From: Staphylococcus sp. ACRSN
Lineage (GTDB): Bacteria > Bacillota > Bacilli > Staphylococcales > Staphylococcaceae
Direction of reading: 5' to 3'
Length of the DNA: 64,000 bases
NCBI RefSeq assembly: GCF_022346615.1
Contig: NZ_JAKRNS010000001.1
Span: 62,001-126,000 of the forward strand
The position numbers and the translations under genes are program-made. Positions 41,863 to 50,334 of this stretch are shown in pieces. The notes under the pieces were generated by a model. The model was not told where the DNA came from. It made no database searches and saw only the letters and a program-made list of their open reading frames with translations. The stretch's first letter is position 1. Every line of letters begins with the position of its first letter.

Positions 41863-42012
41863 GACACTAATATAAGCATTTCGATTGGAATACCATCCAA
41901 AAGGTAGGTGGAATTTAACCTTTTTTCAGAATAAGTTCTTATTTAATATAAACTTGCAAATTTTCATTTAATCTATATAATTTAAGAACGAGGATTAAAG
42001 GGGATGAAAGAT

Positions 42013-42213
42013 ATGAAAAAGAAAAACCAACAATATAATATTAAAGAGGATTATATGGACTCTAGAGAAGAGTTAGAAATTCATGCTTTACGTATTCAAG
42101 AGCTTGAACAAAATCAGGCGAAAGGCAAGATTTTCTATGTTATTCCATTGTTCGCTTTATCAACAGCTGCCATCGTTATTGCAGTATATAGCTATTTAAA
42201 GCATAAATCATAA
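42013..42213 (+). CDS. Small membrane protein, 66 residues
   Basis: Not recognised. A charged N-terminal half with a heptad-like stretch (DSREELEIHALRIQELEQNQ, about 14-33) is followed by one hydrophobic segment (FYVIPLFALSTAAIVIAVYS) and a basic tail YLKHKS: a single-pass protein with a short coiled coil. ATG at 42013 has AAGGGG 9 bases upstream; an ATG three codons earlier abuts the ribosome site. Single gene. Confidence 0.65.
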   Translation: MKKKNQQYNIKEDYMDSREELEIHALRIQELEQNQAKGKIFYVIPLFALSTAAIVIAVYSYLKHKS

Positions 42214-42306
42214 AATTCACCACTTTAGTATAGTGTAATTTTTCAAACCTAAAGTGGCATCAATAATTAAATAAAAACTCTGGGATATAAATTCCAGAAA
42301 AATAGC

Positions 42307-42346
42307 ACTCAGATGAATTGAATTAATTTATCTGAGTGCTTCTTTT
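42307..42346. terminator. hairpin GCACTCAGAT/ATCTGAGTGC
   Basis: Perfect 10-bp stem followed by T5 on the plus strand. Another stem (CACTTTAG/CTAAAGTG, about 42220-42253) lies nearer the small membrane gene. It is also the distal hairpin of repeat copy B. Confidence 0.75.
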
Positions 42347-42357
42347 TATTCAATCTT

Positions 42358-42550
42358 TCGTATTGTTATCTCGCTTTCTTAGGGGACGGCTTCAGCCTGT
42401 AGTCTTCAGCTTGTCCTGTTCCCTCAAGAGTCTCGCTAAAATACATGGTATTTATAAATCAAAGTAATAATGAAAAAGGCAATTTCTATTGAAATAATAT
42501 AGAAATTGCCTTTTTACTTTGTCCAAGAACTTAATGTCTCAGACCCTTTT
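42358..42550 (-). repeat. composite hairpin repeat, copy B
   Basis: Read on the minus strand: AAAAGGGTCTGAGACATTAA (42531-42550), a strong stem AAAGGCAATTTCTAT (42477-42516), then GCGAGACTCTTGAGGGA through CCGTCCCCTAAGAAAGCGAG and ATAACAATACG (to about 42358), then the hairpin at 42307-42346. Same order of parts as copy A, in the opposite orientation, with no transposase. Confidence 0.7.
42477..42516. terminator. terminator after ktr gene
   Basis: AAAGGCAATTTCTAT and ATAGAAATTGCCTTT form a 15-bp stem flanked by A and T tracts; it would end the minus-strand potassium-transporter transcript. Confidence 0.8.
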
Positions 42551-42582
42551 CGTATATTTTTATGTTTAATTTAACTGATTTA

Positions 42583-43890
42583 CTACATTTGTATTTCTTG
42601 TTTCGCATAGTAGTATGAGGATTCAGATTTTGGCGCTTGGAAAATAGATAATAAAATAAAAAGACCTACTTTTCCTAAAATCATTACACAGATAATTACT
42701 ATTTTAGATAATACAGATAAATCAGCAGTAATACCTGTTGATAAACCAACGGTACCAAATGCGGAAACGACTTCAAATAATAATTTTAAAAATTCAATAT
42801 GTGGTTCAGCAATAGTGATTATGAATGTTGCGATAGCAATTGAAAATATACCAAGTACAAATATTAATATTGCATTGCTTACTTGTTGTTTTACTAAAGA
42901 ACGTTTAAAGATTTGCGGATGTTCAATACCCATCATTCTTGAGTAAATGTATACGAGCAACACTGTGAATGTAGTAACTTTAATTCCACCAGCTGAACTC
43001 ATTGGTGCGGCACCAATAAACATCAGTACGATAAACACTAGAATTGTCGGATTCGTAATCTTACTCATATCGACTGAATTAAAGCCAGCTGTTCGTGTTG
43101 AAACAGATTGGAAAAATGATTTAAACAATTGTGTATGCACATCAGATCCTTTTAATACATGATGATATTCTAACAACCAAAAAGCAATCATTCCCCCTAC
43201 GATAAGGATGAAAGTAGAGGTGAGTACTATTTTTGTGTGCAATTTTAAATTAGCAATTTTACGCGTTTTTACAATATCTAATATAACGATATAGCCTATC
43301 CCACCAAGGATGATTAGTGCTGGTATAATAATATTTATCATTGGATTAGAATTATATGACATGAGGTTATCTGAAAAAAGTGAAAATCCCGCATTATTAA
43401 AAGCTGAAACAGATGTGAATAAACTGATGAAACTGCCTCTAGCAAATCCATAATCTGGTATAAAAACCAAATTTAGAAATAAGAAACCTAGAAACTCTAT
43501 GCCAAATGCAAAAGCAATCATTTGAATCGTTAATTTGAGTAGACTTGAATTTTTATCACTGTTCCAAGTAAGCATTAATAAACTACGTTCATTGTAAGTG
43601 ATTTTTTTACGACTTAAGATAAGTACAAATATTGATAGCGTTACAATTCCTATTCCACCGATTTGTATGAGGAGCATAATAATTGTTTCACCCAAAGCGT
43701 TAAATTGTTTCGGTACATCTACAGTAGAGAGTCCAGTTACAGTGAATGCGCTACTAGCAACGAAAAAAGCATCGATTAATGATATCGGCTTCTTACCGGT
43801 TACAGGTAAATATAACAGTAGTGAACCAATTACTGTAGTCGTTAAAAAGAGTGATAAATATAAATAAGTTAATTGAGTAATATTTTTCAA
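42583..43890 (-). CDS. ktrB: Ktr/Trk-type potassium uptake channel subunit
   Basis: Membrane subunit for potassium (often sodium-coupled) uptake, needing a cytosolic KtrA/KtrC partner not encoded here. The four P-loops are visible: SAFTVTGLST (about 47-56), SAFNNAGFS, SVSTRTAGFN and SAFGTVGLSTG, each with its selectivity Gly. 435 residues, eight membrane segments plus loops, normal. KtrB and KtrD cannot be separated from sequence by eye. Single gene between the hairpin repeat and the lipase. Confidence 0.85.
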   Translation of the reverse strand: MKNITQLTYLYLSLFLTTTVIGSLLLYLPVTGKKPISLIDAFFVASSAFTVTGLSTVDVPKQFNALGETIIMLLIQIGGIGIVTLSIFVLILSRKKITYNERSLLMLTWNSDKNSSLLKLTIQMIAFAFGIEFLGFLFLNLVFIPDYGFARGSFISLFTSVSAFNNAGFSLFSDNLMSYNSNPMINIIIPALIILGGIGYIVILDIVKTRKIANLKLHTKIVLTSTFILIVGGMIAFWLLEYHHVLKGSDVHTQLFKSFFQSVSTRTAGFNSVDMSKITNPTILVFIVLMFIGAAPMSSAGGIKVTTFTVLLVYIYSRMMGIEHPQIFKRSLVKQQVSNAILIFVLGIFSIAIATFIITIAEPHIEFLKLLFEVVSAFGTVGLSTGITADLSVLSKIVIICVMILGKVGLFILLSIFQAPKSESSYYYAKQEIQM

Positions 43891-43983
43891 CTTTAATCAC
43901 CTTGTTTTAATAGATATATAGGATAGTACGCCTATATTTTATTTATAGCAAGTGTTAGTTAAAGTTGGTGATTTGATTGTATA

Positions 43984-44041
43984 TAAAAAACACTTTCGAA
44001 TATTGTTACTATAGCGTAACCATTCAACGATCGTGTTTTTA
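43984..44041 (-). terminator. terminator after the lipase gene
   Basis: A5 CAC and TCG arms (43984-43997) pair with CGA and GTG T5 (about 44028-44041); T tract on the minus strand. Confidence 0.6.
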
Positions 44042-44053
44042 TAATGAAATAGA

Positions 44054-44689
44054 TTAATTTAAGCTTGTGCCGCCACCGTTTAATCCATCTTTAATATATT
44101 GATTGACTTGATTATTGTATAAAAATTGAAGGTGTGTAATACCTGGAAGACGAATATTTTTCCCACCATTTAAGTATGAAAGCGTTGTTGCAACCACACC
44201 ATCTGAAAGGCTATAAATGGAAGTGTATTTAATTTTATTGTCTTCGCCAGGACCATTAATGGCTTGATTTGTTGTTAATCCATTTGCACCTGCTAAAGTC
44301 ACGACATTAGATACTTTAGTTTCTCCACCTAAATTTTTGATGAAATACATTGTATTTGCGCCCCCCATACTATGTGCGACGATATCCACTTTTTTAGCAC
44401 CAGTTTGTTGTAACACACGATCGATATATCTTTTTAGTTGTGGTCCATTTGTAGAATTAGAGCCTTGTTTATTGTAGAATTCAACCGAATAAAATTGGTT
44501 ACGATCCCATCCTTGAGAAGCTAAATAATTTTTAATGCCATAGAAATTTGATGCACTACCGCCAATACCGTGTACAAAGACTACTGGGTTATGTGTAGGT
44601 GTAGCCGCTTCTGATTTTGAAGAAAATCCAGTTAAACCAGTAACCATTAATAAGACACTTAAAACTATTGAAACTATTATTTTTTTCAT
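44054..44689 (-). CDS. Secreted small lipase (LipA-like alpha/beta hydrolase)
   Basis: Exported triacylglycerol lipase of the small family I.4 type (B. subtilis LipA). Signal peptide 1-28 ([15 protein letters not shown], ending SEAA), oxyanion motif [13 protein letters not shown], nucleophile Ser in [13 protein letters not shown] (about 107-119), Asp in YSLSDGVV and His in [10 protein letters not shown]. 211 residues, like LipA with signal. It is different from the large staphylococcal Sal/Geh lipases. Single gene with a terminator. Confidence 0.88.
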   Translation of the reverse strand: MKKIIVSIVLSVLLMVTGLTGFSSKSEAATPTHNPVVFVHGIGGSASNFYGIKNYLASQGWDRNQFYSVEFYNKQGSNSTNGPQLKRYIDRVLQQTGAKKVDIVAHSMGGANTMYFIKNLGGETKVSNVVTLAGANGLTTNQAINGPGEDNKIKYTSIYSLSDGVVATTLSYLNGGKNIRLPGITHLQFLYNNQVNQYIKDGLNGGGTSLN

Positions 44690-44803
44690 ATTCTATATCT
44701 CCTATATCTATATTTAAATTAATAATAATTTTAATTTTGATAAATAGCAATGTAAAATTTAATTATTTATTTTAAAAGTTGTTGTCTAGAATATAAAAAT
44801 GAA

Positions 44804-44840
44804 AAAGCAACTACGAGTGGTTCAAGTAGTTGCTTTCAAA
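44804..44840 (-). terminator. terminator after the first DUF606 pair
   Basis: AAAGCAACTAC and GTAGTTGCTTT form a perfect 11-bp stem with an 11-base loop, A/T tracts on both sides. Confidence 0.82.
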
Positions 44841-44862
44841 TAAGCTAAATAGATTTAACATA

Positions 44863-45327
44863 TTAGGATGTGTATACGCTATTTTTAATTTCTGCTTTAT
44901 ATATTAATCTTAAAGCAATTATCATTATAATAAGTGCGATAATTCTTTTGATATCAAAGTGAATTGTTAAACCTTCAAACCAACCAAAATGATCAATAAT
45001 CATTCCCATAGTTAATTGTCCAATTACAGCAGAAATATTAGCTGAAATCACACCGATTTTTGGTATTGCAACGATAGTTAGGAATAAGTAACCAACACCA
45101 AACCAAACTGCAGCAAGTTGCCATTTTGGTGCGTGGAAAAATTCTAAAAAGCTACCTTGACCAAAGAACAAAGTAATTATAAATAATATTAAACCACCTG
45201 TTATAAAAGTTAAAAAAGCACTTTCTAATGTGCCAGCTTTTTTACTAAATGCCCCGTTAACTGCTGATTGTGTACTTAAGGTAACGCCTGCTATGAGTGC
45301 GCTAATCACTATAAAAATTTGCATCAT
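44863..45327 (-). CDS. DUF606 (YdcZ-type) small membrane transporter, DH-type half, pair 1
   Basis: Five hydrophobic segments in 154 residues, with STQSAVNGAFSKK near the N-terminus and IIDHFGWF near the C-terminus, typical of the DUF606/YdcZ branch of the drug/metabolite transporter superfamily. Such half-size proteins usually work as pairs. It starts 7 bp after its partner at 45335. Substrate unknown. Confidence 0.82.
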   Translation of the reverse strand: MMQIFIVISALIAGVTLSTQSAVNGAFSKKAGTLESAFLTFITGGLILFIITLFFGQGSFLEFFHAPKWQLAAVWFGVGYLFLTIVAIPKIGVISANISAVIGQLTMGMIIDHFGWFEGLTIHFDIKRIIALIIMIIALRLIYKAEIKNSVYTS

Positions 45328-45334
45328 AGACCTC

Positions 45335-45766
45335 CTAATAAATTAATGTTAAGGCGATAATCATTAAAATAATCGCAATAATTTTTTCGATACGCAATGG
45401 CTTTTTTTCGCTACCTAAAAGGCCGAAATGTTCAATTACTGCACTCATAATCATTTGACCAACTACGACACTTCCCATTGCTAGTCCAACACCAATAATT
45501 GGGATTGTAATAACCAAGACAGTAAGGTAGATAACTCCAAGTAAACCGCCAGTGAGTTCCCATTTAGGAGCCTTTATAGCATAAGATAAAGACCCTTTAC
45601 CTAAAAATAATAAAGCGATGGCTAAAATAATGGAGCCAATGGCAAAATTATATAAACTACTTTCTAATTTTCCAATTTGGTCTCCTAAAACAGCATAAAT
45701 CGCACCTTCAATACTTAAAAATATACCTGCCACAATGGCAATAATGTAAAAAACAAATTTATTCAT
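45335..45766 (-). CDS. DUF606 (YdcZ-type) small membrane transporter, EH-type half, pair 1
   Basis: 143 residues with five hydrophobic segments, SIEGAIYAVLGDQIGKLES and VIEHFGLLG. It is the first gene of the pair, preceded by AGAGAGG. An ArsR-operator-like sequence lies 20 bases before it and the arsR gene is directly upstream in the same direction, so it may be its target. Confidence 0.82.
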   Translation of the reverse strand: MNKFVFYIIAIVAGIFLSIEGAIYAVLGDQIGKLESSLYNFAIGSIILAIALLFLGKGSLSYAIKAPKWELTGGLLGVIYLTVLVITIPIIGVGLAMGSVVVGQMIMSAVIEHFGLLGSEKKPLRIEKIIAIILMIIALTLIY

Positions 45767-45786
45767 GACTTACCTCTCTTCCTTAT

Positions 45787-45802
45787 TTCGCGAATTAACG
45801 AA
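45787..45802. promoter_or_regulatory. ArsR-operator-like site before DUF606 pair 1
   Basis: TTCGCGAATTAACGAA shares 13 of 16 bases with the palindrome in the arsR promoter (TTCGATAATTATCGAA). It sits just downstream of TATAAT (minus strand, 45809-45814), at the expected start point. Confidence 0.5.
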
Positions 45803-45817
45803 TTAAGCATTATAAAA

Positions 45818-45842
45818 AAAGATCTCTGGTTAAAGATCTTTT
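45818..45842 (-). terminator. terminator overlapping the arsR stop
   Basis: AAAAGATCT and AGATCTTTT arms around a short loop, with T7 on the minus strand. The stem covers the arsR stop codon. Confidence 0.7.
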
Positions 45843-46147
45843 TTCATAATGTTGACTAATTCATTAATATTGGATTCGTTTCTTCTATAGTATGTCCATT
45901 GGCCATGACGTTCTGACTCCAATAATCCTACTTGTTGCATCATTTTTAAATAGTGTGAAACTGTTGAAGGAGACATGTTAGCTTTTTCTTGAATATCTCC
46001 AACACAAACGCCACCTTTATCGCTCAAATTTTTGTTGAGATGAGCAGTCGGTTTATCAAAATGATCTAGCGGGTTCTTTAGCCAAACTAAAATATCTACG
46101 CGTGTGCGATTACTCAATACTTTAAAAACATCTACTATATTTTCCAT
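45830..46147 (-). CDS. ArsR-family transcriptional regulator
   Basis: Small winged-helix repressor (105 residues). FKVLSNRTRVDILVWL is the family start, the helix-turn-helix is EKANMSPSTVSHYLKMM (about 63-79), and the wing is ESERHGQWTYYRRNE. Only one Cys (GVCVGD), so the classical CxC metal site is missing; the signal may not be a metal. An insertion (DHFDKPTAHLNKNLSDKG, about 28-45) precedes the recognition region. The promoter contains a palindromic operator, and the transcript should start at or next to the ATG (leaderless). Neighbours are DUF606 pair 1 and a dehydrogenase. Confidence 0.88.
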   Translation of the reverse strand: MENIVDVFKVLSNRTRVDILVWLKNPLDHFDKPTAHLNKNLSDKGGVCVGDIQEKANMSPSTVSHYLKMMQQVGLLESERHGQWTYYRRNESNINELVNIMKKDL

Positions 46148-46154
46148 ATGAGCT

Positions 46155-46183
46155 ATATTATTCGATAATTATCGAAATGTCAA
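46155..46183 (-). promoter_or_regulatory. arsR promoter with palindromic operator in the spacer
   Basis: On the minus strand TTGACA (46178-46183), a 17-base spacer made almost entirely of the perfect palindrome TTCGATAATTATCGAA (46161-46176), then TAATAT (46155-46160). The repressor bound here would block RNA polymerase. The start point would fall about 46147-46148, on the start codon. Confidence 0.8.
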
Positions 46184-46224
46184 ATAGGAAAATCACTAAA
46201 TTAATATTGTATCTGCTATAGTAG

Positions 46225-46986
46225 CTAGATAGTATCTTTCAATTCTTTATACATATTTTCAGTAACCTGATCTAACTCATTCTTGGTCATAGTTAGACGG
46301 TCTTTAGACGACCCATAGCCAATGTATACTTTATCTTGTTCTAATCCTGTGAAAATCTCATTGATAAAATCTATTGGATTGGCACCGAATGTATGGATGC
46401 CCTTTCCACCTAGGTCAGTATTAACAGCAGGAGGGATCACCTCATAAACATTTGTATTTGTTTCAGAGAGTTGATGTCTCAAACTCGTAGAAAATGAACT
46501 AACTGCTGCCTTAGTAGCAGAATAAATAGGTGCAATTGCCATAGGTGAGAATGCTAAACCAGAAGAAACATTAATGATGCTAGCTGTTTTATTTGATTTG
46601 GCAAAATATTGTCCGAATAAAATAGAAAGCTGGACTGTAGCATCTAAATTAATTTTAATTTCTGAATTTAAAGTATCCCAATCGTTTTTGGCATCTGCGG
46701 TTAATACATTGAAACGATTTTGAATACCTGCATTATTGACGATAACATTAATATTGGGATAGTTAGCAGTTACCCATTCAAATAATGCGACTCTTTCGTC
46801 AGCATTTGCGACATCGCACTGTTTCGTTACGATTTCAGGGAAGCTTTCCTTAAGTGCTAGTAATTTATCATTATTGCGACCGCAAACAATAATTTGATTA
46901 CCCTTATTGTAAAATGCTTTTGAAAATTGATAACCGATACCTGAAGCGCCACCTGTAATTAAAATTGTATTACCTTTTATATTCAA
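46225..46986 (-). CDS. Short-chain dehydrogenase/reductase (DltE-like)
   Basis: Cytosolic NAD(P)-dependent oxidoreductase. Cofactor loop TGGASGIGYQFSKAF, NNAGIQN, catalytic Ser in INVSSGLAFSP, and YSATK with Tyr and Lys. The start is TTG at 46984-46986 (MNIKGNTILITGG), with AGGAG 8 bases upstream; 253 residues. It resembles the DltE group. Substrate unknown. Same direction as arsR, which it precedes. Confidence 0.85.
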   Translation of the reverse strand: MNIKGNTILITGGASGIGYQFSKAFYNKGNQIIVCGRNNDKLLALKESFPEIVTKQCDVANADERVALFEWVTANYPNINVIVNNAGIQNRFNVLTADAKNDWDTLNSEIKINLDATVQLSILFGQYFAKSNKTASIINVSSGLAFSPMAIAPIYSATKAAVSSFSTSLRHQLSETNTNVYEVIPPAVNTDLGGKGIHTFGANPIDFINEIFTGLEQDKVYIGYGSSKDRLTMTKNELDQVTENMYKELKDTI

Positions 46987-47042
46987 TATATACACTCCTA
47001 TTTTAGTGTGAAAAGTATAGTATGTTTAGAAGGTGAATACGA

Positions 47043-47055
47043 ATAATTGAATTAT
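47043..47055. promoter_or_regulatory. palindrome between two divergent dehydrogenase genes
   Basis: ATAATTGAATTAT is a perfect odd palindrome, and its GATAATT half (47048-47056) resembles the ArsR operator core. Upstream of the SDR at 46225-46986. Confidence 0.35.
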
Positions 47056-47192
47056 CATAGTACCTTTTAAATTTACTAAACCACTTATGTAGACATATTC
47101 CTTAAAGTGTATATATAATTTTTTTAAAATATATAAATATATGATATGTTAACACAACGATATAAAGTCATTATGAACAGGAGAATGGGAAA

Positions 47193-48005
47193 ATGAAAGT
47201 AGCTTTAGTAACAGGCGCGAGTAGTGGTATCGGTTATGAAACTGCTAAAAATTTAGCTAAAAAAGACTATATAGTTTATGCAGGGTCTAGAACAGTAGAA
47301 AATATGCAGTCATTGAAAGCGTATCATGCAAATATTGTACAATTGGATGTTACAAATCAACAACAAATACAACAAGTTATTAATGAAATTATTAATAAAG
47401 AAGGAAAAATAGATGTTTTAGTGAATAGTGCAGGTTATGGATCGCTAGGTGCAGTAGAAGATATTAAATTAAGCGAAGCTAAAAAACAATTTGATGTAAA
47501 TTTATTTGGTTTATCAGAAGTAATTAAAGCAGTATTACCATCCATGCGTGCTAATCAAAATGGAACGATTGTGAATGTATCATCGGTTAGTGGTCGTTTA
47601 CCTAGTTATTTTGGTGCTTGGTATAACGCGTCTAAACACGCATTAGAAGGTTATAGCTCAAGCTTACGATTAGAAGTATCAGACTTTGGTATAAAAGTTG
47701 TTGTGATCCAACCGGGGAGTATTAATACGAATTGGGGATTGATTGCTGCTGATAACTTAGCAAAAGTATCACGAGGTGGTGCTTATCACGAAAAATCAGC
47801 TTTAATATCAGATATGTTGCGTACACAATTCAAATCGAATCAATTACCACAACCATCTGTAGTAGCAAAGCGTATTGTAAAGACGATAGAACATAATCAC
47901 ATACGTCAACGATTTATCGTTGGAAAATTTGCAAAATGTTTAGTTTTTGTGAACAAAATATTGCCAGGAAAACTATATAACTGGATTATTCAAAGAGGTA
48001 TTTAA
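47193..48005 (+). CDS. Short-chain dehydrogenase/reductase
   Basis: NAD(P)-dependent oxidoreductase of 270 residues with cofactor loop VTGASSGIGYETAK, NSAGYG, catalytic Ser in VNVSSVSGR and YNASKHALEGY. The C-terminal extension (IVGKFAKCLVFVNKILPGKL) is common in the classical SDR group acting on lipids or steroids, but the substrate is unknown. AGGAG lies 9 bases before ATG. Divergent from the SDR at 46225. Confidence 0.85.
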   Translation: MKVALVTGASSGIGYETAKNLAKKDYIVYAGSRTVENMQSLKAYHANIVQLDVTNQQQIQQVINEIINKEGKIDVLVNSAGYGSLGAVEDIKLSEAKKQFDVNLFGLSEVIKAVLPSMRANQNGTIVNVSSVSGRLPSYFGAWYNASKHALEGYSSSLRLEVSDFGIKVVVIQPGSINTNWGLIAADNLAKVSRGGAYHEKSALISDMLRTQFKSNQLPQPSVVAKRIVKTIEHNHIRQRFIVGKFAKCLVFVNKILPGKLYNWIIQRGI

Positions 48006-48485
48006 AACCAATATAGGTTTTTGAAGCTTTAAAATGCTTTTATAACAGTTTTTTACAGTAAATATGAATAAATGATGAAGATATTCAATTATATTGTGAG
48101 ATAAGTTATACTAGTCAAATTTAAATTTAGTTAAATGTATAATAATAAAAGTACTTTGAATTATTGATAATTCAAGATATAATAGTTAAAGCGTAGAGAA
48201 AAATTTAATATATTGAATAGTTATAAACTGTAGATATACTTTTTTCAAAGATTAACAACTTAGGATAATCTTTGATGGGAGTATATCCTTTTTATTAAAA
48301 ACGTTTTCATTATTAAAAAGTTACGCCTTTTTTAGTTTTAAAAAATACATATCGCATGTTTATGTTTTATCTTTATACGGTTGGTATATGTTCATTAAAC
48401 TATAGGACAAGTTTAATTAGAACATGATTAATGAAGTGTATTTGAAAAAGGGAGTGGCTTTTTAATTTTTGTGAGGAGGAAGAGT
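48006..48485. promoter_or_regulatory. gltT upstream region with cre site and hairpin
   Basis: CAAAGATTA/TAATCTTTG (48246-48274) is a 9-bp stem, possibly a distant terminator. A cre-like TGAAAACGTTTTTA (minus strand, 48296-48309) matches at 13 of 14. The rest is AT-rich without a gene. Confidence 0.5.
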
Positions 48486-49763
48486 GTGAAATTTTTTAAA
48501 AAAGTTAGTTTGCCTATGCAAATAGTCATCGCTTTAATTTTAGGGGTAATTGTAGGAAGTATTTTACATGGTAACAAGGACGTTATAAATTATATTCAAC
48601 CATTCGGAGATATATTTTTAAATTTGATTAAAATGATTGTCGTACCAATTGTATTTTGTTCATTAGCAATTTCTATTTCAAATGTTGGTGACACAAAAAC
48701 GATTGGACGTTATGGTGGTAAAACACTATTGTACTTTATTTTTATGACAACTTTTGCAATCGCTTTAGGTTTAATATTTGGGAATTTATTTAAACCGGGT
48801 AGTGGTTTAAATGCAGATTTACTACCTAAAGGTGATATTTCAAAATATGAAAGTACTGCAAAAGGTGCAGAAGGTAGTACATACGGGAACCACTTAATAG
48901 ATACAATTGTAAATATTGTACCAACTAATATATTTGAGGCATTATCTTCAGGTGAGTTATTGCCTATTATCTTTTTCTCTGTGTTCTTTGGTCTTGCTTT
49001 AGCTGCAATTGGTGAAAAAGCAAAACCAGTTAAAGACGTCTTAGGAGGCGCGCTTGAAGCGGTATTCTGGATGATTGGTAAAGTGTTATTATTAGCGCCA
49101 ATCGCAGTATTTGCTTTTATTAGTACAACGATTATTACATTTGGTATTTCAGCATTAATTCCATTATTCAAATTATGCTTAACGGTTGTTATTGCAATGT
49201 TCTTCTTTATCTTCATTGTATTGGGAATCGTATCACGTTTATGTGGTGTTAAGATTATTAGTATAATGAAATTATTGAAAAACGAATTGATGCTTGCATT
49301 TTCAACGGCAAGTTCAGAAGCGGTATTACCGACAGTTATGAGAAAAATGGAACGTTTTGGTGTACCGAGAGATATTGCATCGTTTGTGTTGCCAACAGGA
49401 TATTCATTTAACCTTGATGGGGCAGCAATGTACCAATCAATTGCGGCTCTGTTCGTTGCGCAACTCTACGGTGTACATTTAAGTATCGGTGAGCAAATCA
49501 TATTAATGATCACATTAATGTTAACTTCAAAAGGTATGGCTGGTGTGCCAGGTGCATCAATTGTTGTATTATTAACGACATTAGGTTCAGTTGGATTAAA
49601 TCCACAAGGACTGGCATTAATCATTGGTGTGGACAGAATTTTAGAAATGCTTAGAACATGTGTAAATGTATTAGGTAACTCTGTAGCAAGTGTTGTTATT
49701 GCAAAATCAGAGGGTGTCTACGATAAACAACGTGGAGAAGAGTATTTAAAAAGCCAAGTATAG
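48486..49763 (+). CDS. gltT: Dicarboxylate/glutamate:cation symporter (DAACS family)
   Basis: Membrane symporter for glutamate, aspartate or C4-dicarboxylates, driven by protons or sodium. Family signature AFSTASSEAVLPTVM (about 275-289) and LPTGYSFNLDGAAMYQ, VPGASIVVLLTTL and the C-terminal NVLGNSVASVV. GTG start at 48486 (MKFFKKVSL; 425 residues), with GAGGAGG 6 bases upstream; the frame is open five codons earlier. Exact substrate cannot be settled by eye. A cre site and a terminator surround it. Confidence 0.87.
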   Translation: MKFFKKVSLPMQIVIALILGVIVGSILHGNKDVINYIQPFGDIFLNLIKMIVVPIVFCSLAISISNVGDTKTIGRYGGKTLLYFIFMTTFAIALGLIFGNLFKPGSGLNADLLPKGDISKYESTAKGAEGSTYGNHLIDTIVNIVPTNIFEALSSGELLPIIFFSVFFGLALAAIGEKAKPVKDVLGGALEAVFWMIGKVLLLAPIAVFAFISTTIITFGISALIPLFKLCLTVVIAMFFFIFIVLGIVSRLCGVKIISIMKLLKNELMLAFSTASSEAVLPTVMRKMERFGVPRDIASFVLPTGYSFNLDGAAMYQSIAALFVAQLYGVHLSIGEQIILMITLMLTSKGMAGVPGASIVVLLTTLGSVGLNPQGLALIIGVDRILEMLRTCVNVLGNSVASVVIAKSEGVYDKQRGEEYLKSQV

Positions 49764-49810
49764 ATTGATAATTTAGCGTAACTACTATAAAAAATCTATT
49801 ACTAATAATC

Positions 49811-49851
49811 AAAGGTAGCTTCCTATTTATTTAGGAGCTACCTTTTTTTGC
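49811..49851 (+). terminator. terminator after gltT
   Basis: AAAGGTAGCTTCCTA pairs with TAGGAGCTACCTTT with one mismatch, then T7; also works for the converging DUF606 pair 2. Confidence 0.85.
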
Positions 49852-49863
49852 GTACTATGACAT

Positions 49864-50322
49864 TTAATGGCGTTGTAATGAAGGTTTACTTTTATTTATA
49901 AACATAAAGACTAAGGAAAGACAAAGAAATATGATACCAATTAATTTTTTAATATCAAATTGAATTATTTGTGAACCAAATAAACCAAAGTGATCGATGA
50001 TTAGACCACATAATAGTTGTCCAATAATTACCATAACCAATGCATTTGTAACACCAATTTTAGGTATAACAAGCGGCATAATTGTTAGAAAAACAATACC
50101 AAAAAAAGCAGAAGATAAATATAGTTTTGGCATGTTTAATAGTAATAATGGGTTATCATTACTGTAAATAAAAAGTATAAATAAAAATAGTGTACCTACT
50201 GCAAATGAGATTAAAGCACTTTCTAGTATACCGACTACTTGTCCTAATTTCCCATTTATTGTTTGCTGTAAGCTAATAATAATACCAGCTAATAATGATA
50301 TTGAAATAATGATTAAAACCAT
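49864..50322 (-). CDS. DUF606 small membrane transporter, DH-type half, pair 2
   Basis: 152 residues, five hydrophobic segments, with SLQQTINGKLGQ and LIIDHFGLFGSQ then FDIKKLIGI. It is the counterpart of the gene at 44863 (both have IDHFG and FDIK followed by two basic/hydrophobic positions). It begins 12 bp after its partner at 50335. Confidence 0.82.
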   Translation of the reverse strand: MVLIIISISLLAGIIISLQQTINGKLGQVVGILESALISFAVGTLFLFILFIYSNDNPLLLLNMPKLYLSSAFFGIVFLTIMPLVIPKIGVTNALVMVIIGQLLCGLIIDHFGLFGSQIIQFDIKKLIGIIFLCLSLVFMFINKSKPSLQRH

Positions 50323-50334
50323 GTGAGATGCCTC

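Noticed and set aside
48710..49216. 168-codon minus-strand frame within gltT
   Set aside because: It is antisense to a clearly conserved symporter with no ribosome site; a shadow frame.
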